Source: Euryarchaeota archaeon UBA89 (GTDB taxonomy: Archaea > Thermoplasmatota > Poseidoniia > Poseidoniales > Thalassarchaeaceae). Taken from it: a stretch of 40,361 nt of DNA. The DNA lies in NCBI GenBank assembly GCA_002495525.1, contig DAFS01000058.1, forward strand, positions 1 to 40,361, in the 5' to 3' direction. Made by a program: the position numbers and the translations under genes. Below the pieces are notes generated by a model that saw only the letters and a list, made by a program, of their open reading frames with translations, was not told the DNA's origin and searched no databases. This document shows, piece after piece, positions 1-8,415 of the stretch. Position 1 is the first letter of the stretch; each line of letters opens with the position of its first letter.

Positions 1-507
1 ATGGTCATCGTCACCGTGGTCATCAGATACCATACCAAGAGTTGTGCTCTCGAACGGTCCATCATTCATTAATTCGCACAAATCAGATATTAGCATAGAT
101 TCGTAAGCAAGATTGCTTGCACCTGTTGGCATAGCATGAGTCATGTATGAAGGAGGTGCATCATCACCTAAGGATGAAAGAGTTGATTCAACCCATGGTT
201 CTAGATTCAATCCATGGTAGAAGAAAATGTCCGCCTCTTGAAGGCGTATTAAGTCAGCAGCAGATGGTTCGTAATCATGAACTGGAATGTTATCTTGACT
301 CATGTATTCAATAGTGACACTATCTCCAGCCACAGCGGATACTAATTCACCCACGTGATATGTTGATACCATTACAGTACCGTAATTTAATAATTCATCT
401 AAATTATCATCAGATGTATCTGTTGTTTCGTCATCGGTTAAGCATCCTGCAAGACTAGATAAAATTAATATTAGGCTTACAGATATGGCTCTCACTGCAT
501 TATTCAT
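1..507 (-). CDS. Metal ABC transporter substrate-binding lipoprotein (ZnuA-like), 3' end cut by window edge
   Basis: The visible 169 residues are the N-terminal part of a cluster A-I (Zn/Mn/Ni-type) solute-binding protein. It starts with a hydrophobic signal and a lipobox LAG|C at Cys22, followed by an Asp/Thr-rich linker, as expected for a surface-anchored lipoprotein. The segment VHDYEPSAADL (His77) matches the family motif HDYEPTPSDL, where His is a metal ligand, and a second His lies at 98 (FFYHGLNLEPW). The last visible residues are DDHGDDDH, which looks like the start of the acidic/His-rich loop typical of ZnuA. The gene reads out of the window at base 1, so its permease and ATPase partners are not seen. 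It is divergent from the NikR-like regulator, which suggests that regulator controls it. The metal cannot be decided from this fragment; nickel is an inference from the neighbours. Confidence 0.85.
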   Translation of the reverse strand, partial: MNNAVRAISVSLILILSSLAGCLTDDETTDTSDDNLDELLNYGTVMVSTYHVGELVSAVAGDSVTIEYMSQDNIPVHDYEPSAADLIRLQEADIFFYHGLNLEPWVESTLSSLGDDAPPSYMTHAMPTGASNLAYESMLISDLCELMNDGPFESTTLGMVSDDHGDDDH

Positions 508-595
508 AGCGCTGCGCCCACTATTATATATATAAAAAATATTAATAAATACTCTCAGAGAAATTATTATTAATGAAATATTGGCACCGCAACAT
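508..595. promoter_or_regulatory. Divergent promoter region between binding protein and NikR-like gene
   Basis: This 88-base spacer holds an AT-only run at about 524-546 containing TATATATATAAAAA, which can serve as a TATA element in either direction. For a leaderless transcript of the minus-strand lipoprotein the spacing (about 17-35 bases from the ATG) fits an archaeal promoter. Small inverted elements lie beside it (TATTAATA near 538-545, CTCTCAGAG at 553-561). No classical bacterial NikR operator (GTATGA-N16-TCATAC) is visible. An autoregulatory operator here is inferred only. Confidence 0.4.
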
Positions 596-1027
596 ATGAG
601 TCAAATAATCACATTTAGCGCTGATAAGAGATTTGCAAATGATTTAGAAAGTATAATCAAGAAGTCTGGTTATCAAAATAGAAGTAGGTTTCTTCGTGAT
701 GCAGCACTCTATTATTCAGAAATTAAACAGAGAGGTGAATTGAAATCAATGAAAGATGATGAAGTTCTTGAGGGCCATTTGATAGTGTACTATCAACATG
801 ATCATGGTGTTGAAAATAGATTAATGGATATTAGACATAACCAAGGATTGGAAATTAGTTCATGTAGTCATAGTTGTCTTAAGCATAGTCATACCTGTGT
901 AGACATTTTACAAGGTAAAGGTACAGCTTTAGAATTTCGAAAAATTATAGAAAAATTACAAAATACCCCCAATGTCAATAAAATTAGTTTTAATTCTGCT
1001 CCAATGAGAGATGAAGGCTGCTGCTAA
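596..1027 (+). CDS. NikR-like ribbon-helix-helix metal-responsive regulator
   Basis: A 143-residue protein with an N-terminal ribbon-helix-helix segment (residues 1-42, ITFSADKRF then GYQNRSRFLRDA) and a C-terminal ACT-like metal-sensing domain (from about residue 58, EGHLIVYYQHDHG). This is the domain order and length of NikR. The metal-binding stretch is rich in His and Cys: His81, Cys90, His92, Cys94, His97, His99, Cys101. Compared with the NikR pattern HVHLDHxxC, the first His and final Cys can be aligned, but the second His seems replaced by Cys94 and there is a small insertion, so metal preference may differ. The tail ends in GCC. I chose the ATG at 596 over an in-frame TTG at 581 because it begins right before the DNA-binding strand. 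It is divergent from a metal-binding lipoprotein and convergent with Ni-SOD maturation genes, overlapping sodX by 4 bases. Confidence 0.78.
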   Translation: MSQIITFSADKRFANDLESIIKKSGYQNRSRFLRDAALYYSEIKQRGELKSMKDDEVLEGHLIVYYQHDHGVENRLMDIRHNQGLEISSCSHSCLKHSHTCVDILQGKGTALEFRKIIEKLQNTPNVNKISFNSAPMRDEGCC

Positions 1028-1326
1028 GTATTATCTTCTCTAATTACAGCAATAATATCTTTAATATTTATTCGACCAAAATTGTGACTATCTTCTGAAG
1101 CATTAGGATCTGGGTTATCACCGACTAAAAATACCTCTCCATCCTCTATTGCAGAAATCCGTTTAATCAAATTAAAATCCTTCTTAAAAGGATGTTTGAA
1201 TAGTACTATCTGATTATGTTTAATCAAATTCAAATCAATTATTACGAATCGGACTATGTCACCGTCTTTGAGAGTAGGCCACATAGAATTGCCGTTCACT
1301 TTGACATCTATGAAGCGCGAATCCAT
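1024..1326 (-). CDS. sodX: Nickel-type superoxide dismutase maturation protease (S26-like)
   Basis: A 100-residue signal-peptidase-like protein without a membrane anchor. The catalytic serine motif is GNSMWPTLKDGD (Ser14), the general-base Lys lies in the segment HPFKKDFNLIKRI, and the family box GDNPDPNASEDSHNFGRI follows. Small soluble S26 homologues with this layout process the pro-form of Ni-SOD, cleaving directly before the His that becomes residue 1 of the mature enzyme. The assignment rests mainly on position: it lies immediately downstream of sodN and its ATG is inside the sodN coding end (19-base overlap), so translation is probably coupled. Its stop codon overlaps that of the convergent NikR-like gene. 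General S26 peptidase function is the alternative, but the lack of a transmembrane helix argues against a secretory role. Confidence 0.85.
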   Translation of the reverse strand: MDSRFIDVKVNGNSMWPTLKDGDIVRFVIIDLNLIKHNQIVLFKHPFKKDFNLIKRISAIEDGEVFLVGDNPDPNASEDSHNFGRINIKDIIAVIREDNT

Positions 1327-1775
1327 GGTACTTCACGGCCTTTCGCGGCCCAGAACATATTGTGAATTGCTTCAACAGCATCCATCAATTCTTGTGCATG
1401 CTGCTCGGAAACTTCAACCTTACAAGCAGAACAAAGTTTAGCCGCTTGCCAGAAAGTATCGTGAAGGTCTGGAATAGATTCTAAGTGCTGAGGTTTGAAG
1501 AAATCTGTCCAAAGAACCAATAATTCATCTTTACATTTCTGTGCTTCTTCTTCCTTGATTGCAGCATATCTTGACATTGTATTAATGTAAGATGCGGAAT
1601 TACTACCTGAGTCACCATGATTACTTTCTAAAGTGTTCATTTTCTTTGTCATTGATTGTACTGCCTCTGCGGCTACACGTGCGCTTGCCGGATCATATAC
1701 CCCACATGGACCATCACAATGTGCATGTCCATCAATTAACAAAATTTCATTATTATCTAAGTCAGTTTCTTTCAT
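1308..1775 (-). CDS. sodN: Nickel superoxide dismutase precursor
   Basis: Converts superoxide to oxygen and hydrogen peroxide using a nickel centre. The nickel hook HCDGPCGVYDP is present at residues 19-29; His19, Cys20 and Cys24 correspond to ligands His1, Cys2 and Cys6 of mature Ni-SOD. An 18-residue leader ending ...DGHA precedes it and would be removed by the protease encoded next door. The rest fits the four-helix fold, including LLVLWTDFFKPQHL and the C-terminal MFWAAKGRE. The canonical Leu at hook position 4 is Gly here, and the mature chain (about 137 residues) is longer than the roughly 117 of Streptomyces enzymes, with extra residues after the first helix. A Shine-Dalgarno-like GAGGT sits 8 bases before the ATG. 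It is intact and followed by the overlapping sodX. Confidence 0.95.
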   Translation of the reverse strand: MKETDLDNNEILLIDGHAHCDGPCGVYDPASARVAAEAVQSMTKKMNTLESNHGDSGSNSASYINTMSRYAAIKEEEAQKCKDELLVLWTDFFKPQHLESIPDLHDTFWQAAKLCSACKVEVSEQHAQELMDAVEAIHNMFWAAKGREVPWIRAS

Positions 1776-1783
1776 ACTATCTT

Positions 1784-1788
1784 ACCTC
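1784..1788 (-). promoter_or_regulatory. Ribosome binding site of sodN
   Basis: Reading the minus strand, GAGGT lies 8 bases before the sodN ATG at 1775. The same GAGGT word precedes several other genes here (5459, 34543, 35808), which supports an active Shine-Dalgarno mechanism in this organism. Confidence 0.55.
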
Positions 1789-1878
1789 TGACTTAGCGCA
1801 TCGGGTGACTTATTATGAATACTGAGGTTAATGAGTTACATTAGTAATATTGATTGAGTAAGTTATACTAGAAGTGTT

Positions 1879-2856
1879 ATGGGGAGAGTAGCAGTAACTG
1901 ATGGGATGGATGAAAAAGCCATTGAAATGATAACTGATAATGGACATGAAGTCGTTGTTAAACACTATACTGTGGAAGAATTACTTTCAGGAATTTTAGC
2001 CGATTTTGATGCAGTGGTAGTTAGAAGTGCAACTAAATTGACTAGAGATGTGATCAACTCTTCTGTAAATCAACAATCTAGATTAAAATTTATTGGAAGA
2101 GCAGGAGTTGGTGTTGATAATATCGATATTGAGGCTGCGACAGAAAAAAATATTGTAGTATGTAATACTCCAAGAGCATCAACCAAAAGTGTGGTTGAAA
2201 TGACAATCGCTCATCTCTTGGCATCTTGCAGAAATATCACTACTGCTGATAGGAAATTGAGAGAGGGTATTTGGGCAAAAAAAGAATTAGTAGGTACGGA
2301 ATTATCTGGTAAATCTTTAGGACTTATAGGATATGGTAGAATAGCACAAGGAGTTGGTAATATTGCTAAAGCATTTGGAATGGATTTACATGCATATGAC
2401 CCATATGTCCCTAAAGAAATTGCAAAGAAAAATAACTGTAGACTGCATGATGACGTAGATAGCATATTTCGAATGTGCACACATGTTTCTATTCATTGCA
2501 ACCTCACAGAGGAAACTTATCACCTAGTTAATTCTTCAAGAATTAATCAGATGCCACGAAAAGGAGATGATGGTATTGATTGTGGAAACCATCTGATAAA
2601 TTGTGCAAGAGGAGGTATTGTTGATGAGGCTGCAGCTCTAGAAGCATTAGAAAGTGGACAATTATCTAGTGTTGCTTTAGATGTATTTGAAAGTGAACCA
2701 GCAACGAATAATCCACTGTTTGCTCATGATAATTTCCATGGAACCCCACATATTGGTGCTGCAACAAAAGAGGCGCAGGCAAGGATAGGAATTGAAATGG
2801 CATCATTAATTATTGAAACTTTGAATGGTGAAAAGCCAAAAACTAGTTTGAATTAA
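1879..2856 (+). CDS. serA: D-3-phosphoglycerate dehydrogenase-like 2-hydroxyacid dehydrogenase (short form)
   Basis: A 325-residue NAD-dependent D-2-hydroxyacid dehydrogenase. The Rossmann signature GLIGYGRIAQG lies at about residues 147-157. The catalytic Arg is in NCARGGIVDEAA (about 245), the Glu in DVFESEP, and the His in TPHIGAATKEAQ (about 291). The N-terminal AVVVRSATKLT and IGRAGVGVDNID are typical of SerA, which makes 3-phosphohydroxypyruvate for serine synthesis. The C-terminal ACT/regulatory domain of long SerA forms is missing, so serine feedback by that route is unlikely. The family also covers glyoxylate and hydroxypyruvate reductases, so exact substrate is less certain than family. 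Its 3' end overlaps the convergent valS end by 14 bases. No Shine-Dalgarno is visible. Confidence 0.82.
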   Translation: MGRVAVTDGMDEKAIEMITDNGHEVVVKHYTVEELLSGILADFDAVVVRSATKLTRDVINSSVNQQSRLKFIGRAGVGVDNIDIEAATEKNIVVCNTPRASTKSVVEMTIAHLLASCRNITTADRKLREGIWAKKELVGTELSGKSLGLIGYGRIAQGVGNIAKAFGMDLHAYDPYVPKEIAKKNNCRLHDDVDSIFRMCTHVSIHCNLTEETYHLVNSSRINQMPRKGDDGIDCGNHLINCARGGIVDEAAALEALESGQLSSVALDVFESEPATNNPLFAHDNFHGTPHIGAATKEAQARIGIEMASLIIETLNGEKPKTSLN

Positions 2857-5317
2857 GTATTCTGTGCATTCTAATCAGTGAATCGGAAAGTATTACCAAT
2901 TCTTCAGGGATTTTGACATCAGAGATTTCAGTGTTCAATGAAATACCATTATCTTTCTTTATCTTCCAAACTTCAGAGTTAAACTCAATTACATGATTTG
3001 TTAATTTCAAAAGTTCATATTTACTAGCAATAATATCAGGGAATTCTCTGACATCAACAGAGCTTTTGGCATAAAGTATGGTTGAGAGATAGTGGGTAAA
3101 AAATGGGCAAATAGGACTTAGTGAGGTCAAAATATCTCTCACAATTCTGTGCAATGTCCAAGCCGCTGCTTCATCCCCGTCATAAAGTCTCGATTTCACC
3201 ATTTCTAGCCAGTGACTTGGGAAAACTCCTGTACTAAAATTCTTTATTGATTGAGACGCATTATAGATATCTACTTTAGACCAAGATTCCTCAACTTTAA
3301 TCATCATTTGGCTAAATTCTGAAAGAATCCACTCGTCTTCGATCTCTAAATTATTTGGTTTCGAATTAAGATTAGAGGGGACTTCAAATTGGCTCGCAAA
3401 TCTAGCAACATTGAATATTTTGGTAAGGACTCCAAAGTATTTAGCCTCAATTTCTTCGGGATTAATATGGAAATCATCACCTACTTGAGCATCACATGCT
3501 TTCCATAGACGGAAACATTCGCTACCAATTTTATTCGCTTTAAGGTGAATCTGTTTTCCATCAGTACCCTTAATTTTCCATGAACCAGTTCTTCCTCCTG
3601 AACCACATTCAAGTACGGAATTAGCATCAATACCATTGCCTAAAGATTTAGACATCTTTCGCCCCCATGGGTCCATACCCAAACCGTCGATCCAAACATT
3701 TGCAAAACCAGGTTTATCTAATAGCAAAGTACTTTTTAGTAAAGTGTAGTATAACCAAGTTCTAACAATTTCCTTACCTTGAGGACGTAAAGCGGTAGGG
3801 AAAGCCCGATTAAATAAATCTTGATTTTTACCATAACCTGATACGAATAAATTTGAATTAGAAGAATCCATCCATGTATCAAATACTTTTTCTTCTCCAG
3901 TTAATACTCCAAGTTGACCTTTCATTTCTTCGTATTTCCCCAAAGTTTCTTTGGTCTCTCTATCTAATACCTCAGAGCCCTCAGGAGGAGAATCTCTCCA
4001 CGGTTGAACATAAACACCAGATGGAGGTACTACAACTTTTGATTCGTCCTCGGTATACCAAATCGGAACCTCAGTATGATACCATCTTCTTCGTGAGATT
4101 GGCCAATCGATAGATATGTTTTGCATCCAATCATCAAGGAATTGCTTATTCCTAGGTGGTATGAAATTGATATCTGAAACTAACTCATTCATACGTTCTA
4201 AAGTATGTGTTTGTCGAACGTACCATTCTTTGAGCAATATTATCTCAACTGGATTATTTCCTCTTTCACTAACTGGAATCTCTTGTTCATGATCTTTAAT
4301 TGAAGATAATTTATTTTCTTGTTCTAAAATTTCTATTGCTTTTTTCCTAGCCTCAATTACTGCTAAACCAGATAGGGGGCCTGAAATCTCAGTCATTTCT
4401 CCATCGAGGTTAATAGCCACAAATGGTTCTAAACCAAACTCTCTGAATACTGAAACATCATTTTGATCACCGAAGGAACATACCATTAATACACCAGAAC
4501 CAAATTCCATTTTTACAGAATGGTGAGACGAGATTAATACTTTTTTACTACGTCCATTGACTGCTAAAGGTAAACGTATCTCTTTACCAATCAAATGTGT
4601 ATATCGGCTGTCTTCTGGATGTACCAAGACTATCCCACATGCACAAATTAACTCTGGCCTCGTAGTTGTAATGATAACTTGGTCTCCATCTTCGGTTTCC
4701 CAAATTACATCACAAAGTTTTGTAGAACGAGATATCCTTTGAACCTCGGCATCTGCAATTGTGGTGCCTTCTACGGGGTCATAGATATTCGGCCTTAAGT
4801 CTTCAACAATATTCCCCTGCTTGAATAAATCAACAAATATGGATTGGGAAACTGACCTATATTCAGGAGAGTCTGTCAAGTATTCATTTTCAAATGAACA
4901 AGATAACCCTACTCTGCAAGCCGTTTCTCTCATAGCTTGTGTATATTCTTCGATAGTATCTCTACAAATATCAATAAAATCACCTCGATTAAAAGTTCTC
5001 ATTTTCTTACCAGTTTTCTTCTCAACAGTGAATTCAATGTTTATTCCATTACGGTCTACTCCCCATGGGAAATATACTTCCTTACCCAAAAGTCTCTGGC
5101 TACGAGCAATGACGTCGATCATGCTGTATTGGGCAACTGCTCCAATATGCCAAGTACCACTAGGATATGGTGGAGGAGTATCAATCACAAATATTTCTTT
5201 TTTAGAATCAGGATTGAATGAATACCTGTTATTATAGCTCTCACCATAATGTTCTTCTTGAATTCTTTTCTCAAGATCAATGGACCATCTTTTATCAGTA
5301 ATTTTTGGTTTACCCAT
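2843..5317 (-). CDS. valS: Valyl-tRNA synthetase
   Basis: Class Ia synthetase of 824 residues that charges tRNA-Val. The HIGH-type motif is PYPSGTWHIG (residues 50-59) and the KMSKS motif is GRKMSKSLGNG near residue 553. The editing (CP1) domain is recognisable by ITTTRPELICACG and GSGVLMVCSFGDQNDV, where Ile and Leu enzymes differ. The segment VEGTTIADAEVQ and the size fit archaeal-type ValRS without the long C-terminal coiled coil of bacterial enzymes. Start at 5317 is preceded by a GGGGGA run 6 bases upstream. It faces the RND exporter gene across a 152-base divergent spacer, and its 3' end overlaps serA. Confidence 0.95.
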   Translation of the reverse strand: MGKPKITDKRWSIDLEKRIQEEHYGESYNNRYSFNPDSKKEIFVIDTPPPYPSGTWHIGAVAQYSMIDVIARSQRLLGKEVYFPWGVDRNGINIEFTVEKKTGKKMRTFNRGDFIDICRDTIEEYTQAMRETACRVGLSCSFENEYLTDSPEYRSVSQSIFVDLFKQGNIVEDLRPNIYDPVEGTTIADAEVQRISRSTKLCDVIWETEDGDQVIITTTRPELICACGIVLVHPEDSRYTHLIGKEIRLPLAVNGRSKKVLISSHHSVKMEFGSGVLMVCSFGDQNDVSVFREFGLEPFVAINLDGEMTEISGPLSGLAVIEARKKAIEILEQENKLSSIKDHEQEIPVSERGNNPVEIILLKEWYVRQTHTLERMNELVSDINFIPPRNKQFLDDWMQNISIDWPISRRRWYHTEVPIWYTEDESKVVVPPSGVYVQPWRDSPPEGSEVLDRETKETLGKYEEMKGQLGVLTGEEKVFDTWMDSSNSNLFVSGYGKNQDLFNRAFPTALRPQGKEIVRTWLYYTLLKSTLLLDKPGFANVWIDGLGMDPWGRKMSKSLGNGIDANSVLECGSGGRTGSWKIKGTDGKQIHLKANKIGSECFRLWKACDAQVGDDFHINPEEIEAKYFGVLTKIFNVARFASQFEVPSNLNSKPNNLEIEDEWILSEFSQMMIKVEESWSKVDIYNASQSIKNFSTGVFPSHWLEMVKSRLYDGDEAAAWTLHRIVRDILTSLSPICPFFTHYLSTILYAKSSVDVREFPDIIASKYELLKLTNHVIEFNSEVWKIKKDNGISLNTEISDVKIPEELVILSDSLIRMHRILNSN

Positions 5318-5469
5318 GACTATCCCCCAGACCTTATGCTATGACCCCGTAGTAACTTATTCTTGACTATTGCCAATCCAAAGGCATAATGTAAATCAAC
5401 TTTGGAAGGTTACAGAGGCGTTGGGTTGAAGTCCCTTCCTTACCTACGGCTATTCAGAGAGGTAGTGCT
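5318..5469. promoter_or_regulatory. Divergent spacer valS / RND exporter
   Basis: The spacer must hold promoters for both genes. A ten-base word TGCTATGACC occurs at 5337-5346 and again at 5466-5475, the second copy covering the exporter start codon. GGAAGG (5404-5409) and CCTTCC (5434-5439) form a possible stem around a 24-base loop in the exporter leader. A GAGGT ribosome site at 5459-5463 stands 6 bases before the exporter ATG. None of these is firm evidence of regulation except the ribosome site. Confidence 0.4.
5456..5463 (+). promoter_or_regulatory. Ribosome binding site of RND exporter
   Basis: AGAGAGGT ends 6 bases before the ATG at 5470, a strong Shine-Dalgarno match. It selects the 5470 ATG over the in-frame ATG at 5476. 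Confidence 0.65.
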
Positions 5470-8379
5470 ATGACCATGCGAGGAAGTGAAAAAAATACTA
5501 ATTCCTCTGAAAAAAAATCATACAAGGAACGTATACAGAATATTGATACAAATAGTTTGAAAGATACTATTATTCAGTCTCCTAATAAATTAAGGAGATC
5601 TTTATCCGGATTAACGGCTACACAGGCACTTGTTAAATTTCCAGTGATTATAATTGTTTTCTGCTTGGTATTTACTGGTTACTTCACATTACACTCCGGT
5701 GCTTTAGATTGTAGGAAAGACTTCCAACCTGGTTTTTGTAATGAAGAATCCTCAATGAACGTAAATGGTGATTTAGAGGTTTACTTACCTGATGGTTCAT
5801 TAGTCTCAGTCTTGATTGAGGAAGTAGAAGAAGATTGGACTACAAATGTGATGATCATTTATGTAGAATCGGATGATTATAACGTCACAAATATTCCAAT
5901 TCTGAAACAAATTGATGCTATGGAAAGCGCTATGAATTCAAATAGGAATGATGGTGGGGAATTCGACCAAATCATATATGTTTTATCTATATCTGCTGTA
6001 ATAAAAGAAGTAAATTCTAGTGCAGTTAGGGTTGCTAAAGCGTTTGCTTCAGGTGTGGCTGCGTCTACAGGGCAAGAAGGCTTTTCAGAGCAAATTAATG
6101 AGACCATAGATTCTCAAAAAGATATCTTAGGAAATTATGCAATACCTGATGAGCAACAAAGAGTTGACCAAATTCTTGGAGAGATGCCTAAAAATGCATT
6201 AGATAAACTTGTAAGAGATGTTGGTAGACCAGATGCTGATCAGAATCTAGACAATGATACAGGTATAGCAAGATGGAATAGAGCTGTAATTATTATGGGT
6301 ATCTCAAGTGATGCAGATGTTGCAGAGATGATAGCGAAAACTCAGAGTGAAATAGACAAATTGAGCAGTGTGGACAGTAATGGAGACGGACAGACCGATT
6401 GGGATTTTTGGAATCTTGAGATGACACTTACTGGTCCCGCTCCTATCACAAATGCAGTCACTGAAGAATCATTTAGCCTATTCTGGGACGTATTTCCAGT
6501 TGGTGTTGTTTTAGTAGCTTTGACTCTATTTTTATTCCATTGCGATCTGTTACAAACAGGGAGATTTAGGCTGGTTCAAGGAATTAAGGTTCTAATAATA
6601 TCTGGGTTGCCAACATTATGTTCAGTATTCTTGACAATGGGGATAATTGGATGGTCGAATTATGAAGTTACAATGACTGTCATAATTGTAGGGCCAATTG
6701 TTCTTGCCCTTGGAGTTTCATACGGGCTTCATATTACAAATCGTTATGCGGAAGCTAAAGGGAATCCCAAGGAAAAAATGGAGGAAGCACTGAATTCAAC
6801 TGGCCGCGCGGTATTCTTGTCTGCGGTAACTACTATTATTGGATTTATTTCTCTAACATTTACGCCTATGGCACCTATCCAAACTGTTGGATGGTCTCTC
6901 GCATTTGGAATTGTTGTAGTATACATAATGACCATGTTAATGGTGCCTAATTTAACAATATTACTTGATTTAAAGAAACCCTCACATCCTCCTCCTCAAT
7001 TATTCGTAAATATAGTTTCAGTACCCGTTAGATGGACAAAAGTTACTCTAGTATTATTCATAATTGCAATGGTTTTCTCAGCCGGTGTTTCTAGAGAAAA
7101 TGTTGAGTCAAATCTTGACTTATTAGAGATGGCACCTCAAGATGTTGAAGCTGTGCAAAAAATGAAAACATACAGTGATGAATTCGAATCAGGACAACCC
7201 GGGTTCTTGAAAATATCAGAAGATATAGAGGCTACTGCTGAGATAACCGATCTAACAGCAAAAGATCCTTTTAGTGGATTAGAGGCTATTGAAAAGCTTG
7301 AGGGGCAATGTGCAGAAGTTGACCAAGTAACTGCTGTATCTATTGTTTTCTTGATGAAGGCAATAGCTGTTTCTGTCAATTTTTCAGGAGCACCGATAGC
7401 CGATTTAATTGATGATACTCCTGCACCTCAACCAATCAAAGACGTTGGACATTTGATTTTTGATAATGAACAGTCAGGAAATGCATCATTTTGGAGAACC
7501 TTAGACACATTAGATGCGCAAGAATTGGGTGGCCAACAAGCACAGAATTTCTTAATTTATGTATTTTACAACAGTCTTACAGATGAAATGAGGGAGTTAT
7601 TCATCTCTGAAGATTACAGTAGTAGTTTGATCTATATTGATATGCCATTTATGGATGTTGTAGGTACGGAAACAGCTACTAATTTAGTGAATAAACATGC
7701 AGCAAACTCTGGCTTAGGAGGAACAACCGGCACTCCTGAACTTATTGGTGTTGCATCAGTTACAATAGAAGTGAATAATTTAATTGTCGGCTCACAATGG
7801 AGTTCTCTTGGTTTCGCTTTGTTATTCACAATAATAACTTTAGGATTGGTTTTCCGAGATATATTATACTCATTACTAACTACTATACCAGTAGGATTTA
7901 CTGTTGCTATGCAATGGATGATTATGGATGCAGGCGGAGTCCAACTATCACTAGTTACTGTGATGATAGGTTCTATCCTCGTAGGTGTAGGTGTCGATTT
8001 CTCAATCCATATTGCCAACAGAGTAAGAGAACTAGGAGGTAATTTAGATGCTATTAAATCAGCATGCGCAAGCACTGGAATGAGTTTGTTTGAAGCAACT
8101 ACTGTTACTGCAGCAGGGATGACATGTGCATTTGGAATTAATATCCCTGCCATCAAACCGTTCATTACAGTAATTATTGTCTTATTGATTATTGCTGCAA
8201 TTTCGGCATTGATATTGTTACCTGCAATCTATGCAATCATGGTGAAATCAAATGTCAATTTAACAGGAGGAGTATCTAGAATGGTAAAAACTGCTGGTCT
8301 AAAAAGAGCTATCCAAAGAGATGAAGCTGACGCGATTGATGCAACATTAATCATTGGCGCTTCTGATGATGCTTGGTGA
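5470..8379 (+). CDS. RND superfamily (MMPL/HpnN-like) exporter
   Basis: A 969-residue membrane protein with the duplicated layout of RND transporters. TM1 is at about 57-75, followed by a large extracytoplasmic domain to about 330 and a five-helix SSD-like block at about 334-502. A second anchor at 517-540 is followed by a second extracytoplasmic domain, and a second five-helix block spans about 775-927. The paired TM4-type motifs are GVSYGLHITNRY (first half) and GVGVDFSIHIANR (second half). In MmpL-type pumps an Asp-Tyr pair at this site carries protons; here the first half has Ser-Tyr and the second Asp-Phe, so the pair is split between halves. Substrate is unknown; family members move lipids, hopanoids or other hydrophobic compounds. 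The start has a good GAGGT six bases upstream. No periplasmic adaptor gene is nearby. Confidence 0.85.
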   Translation: MTMRGSEKNTNSSEKKSYKERIQNIDTNSLKDTIIQSPNKLRRSLSGLTATQALVKFPVIIIVFCLVFTGYFTLHSGALDCRKDFQPGFCNEESSMNVNGDLEVYLPDGSLVSVLIEEVEEDWTTNVMIIYVESDDYNVTNIPILKQIDAMESAMNSNRNDGGEFDQIIYVLSISAVIKEVNSSAVRVAKAFASGVAASTGQEGFSEQINETIDSQKDILGNYAIPDEQQRVDQILGEMPKNALDKLVRDVGRPDADQNLDNDTGIARWNRAVIIMGISSDADVAEMIAKTQSEIDKLSSVDSNGDGQTDWDFWNLEMTLTGPAPITNAVTEESFSLFWDVFPVGVVLVALTLFLFHCDLLQTGRFRLVQGIKVLIISGLPTLCSVFLTMGIIGWSNYEVTMTVIIVGPIVLALGVSYGLHITNRYAEAKGNPKEKMEEALNSTGRAVFLSAVTTIIGFISLTFTPMAPIQTVGWSLAFGIVVVYIMTMLMVPNLTILLDLKKPSHPPPQLFVNIVSVPVRWTKVTLVLFIIAMVFSAGVSRENVESNLDLLEMAPQDVEAVQKMKTYSDEFESGQPGFLKISEDIEATAEITDLTAKDPFSGLEAIEKLEGQCAEVDQVTAVSIVFLMKAIAVSVNFSGAPIADLIDDTPAPQPIKDVGHLIFDNEQSGNASFWRTLDTLDAQELGGQQAQNFLIYVFYNSLTDEMRELFISEDYSSSLIYIDMPFMDVVGTETATNLVNKHAANSGLGGTTGTPELIGVASVTIEVNNLIVGSQWSSLGFALLFTIITLGLVFRDILYSLLTTIPVGFTVAMQWMIMDAGGVQLSLVTVMIGSILVGVGVDFSIHIANRVRELGGNLDAIKSACASTGMSLFEATTVTAAGMTCAFGINIPAIKPFITVIIVLLIIAAISALILLPAIYAIMVKSNVNLTGGVSRMVKTAGLKRAIQRDEADAIDATLIIGASDDAW

Positions 8380-8415
8380 CGACACTTTCATTCACCTATT
8401 CCCACTGGGATAAAT

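Noticed and set aside
508..595. A bacterial NikR operator in the divergent spacer
   Set aside because: No GTATGA/TCATAC pair at the required spacing is present; only short AT-rich inverted elements are seen.
4821..5237. Long open frames opposite the start of valS
   Set aside because: They lie antisense to the ValRS catalytic domain with intact motifs; no support of their own.
5404..5439. A riboswitch or leader RNA before the RND exporter
   Set aside because: Only one six-base inverted repeat with a 24-base loop; no known riboswitch core was found.
7632..8165. A 177-codon open frame opposite the RND exporter
   Set aside because: It is the reverse strand of a well-supported gene with conserved membrane blocks; its composition is that of a shadow frame.
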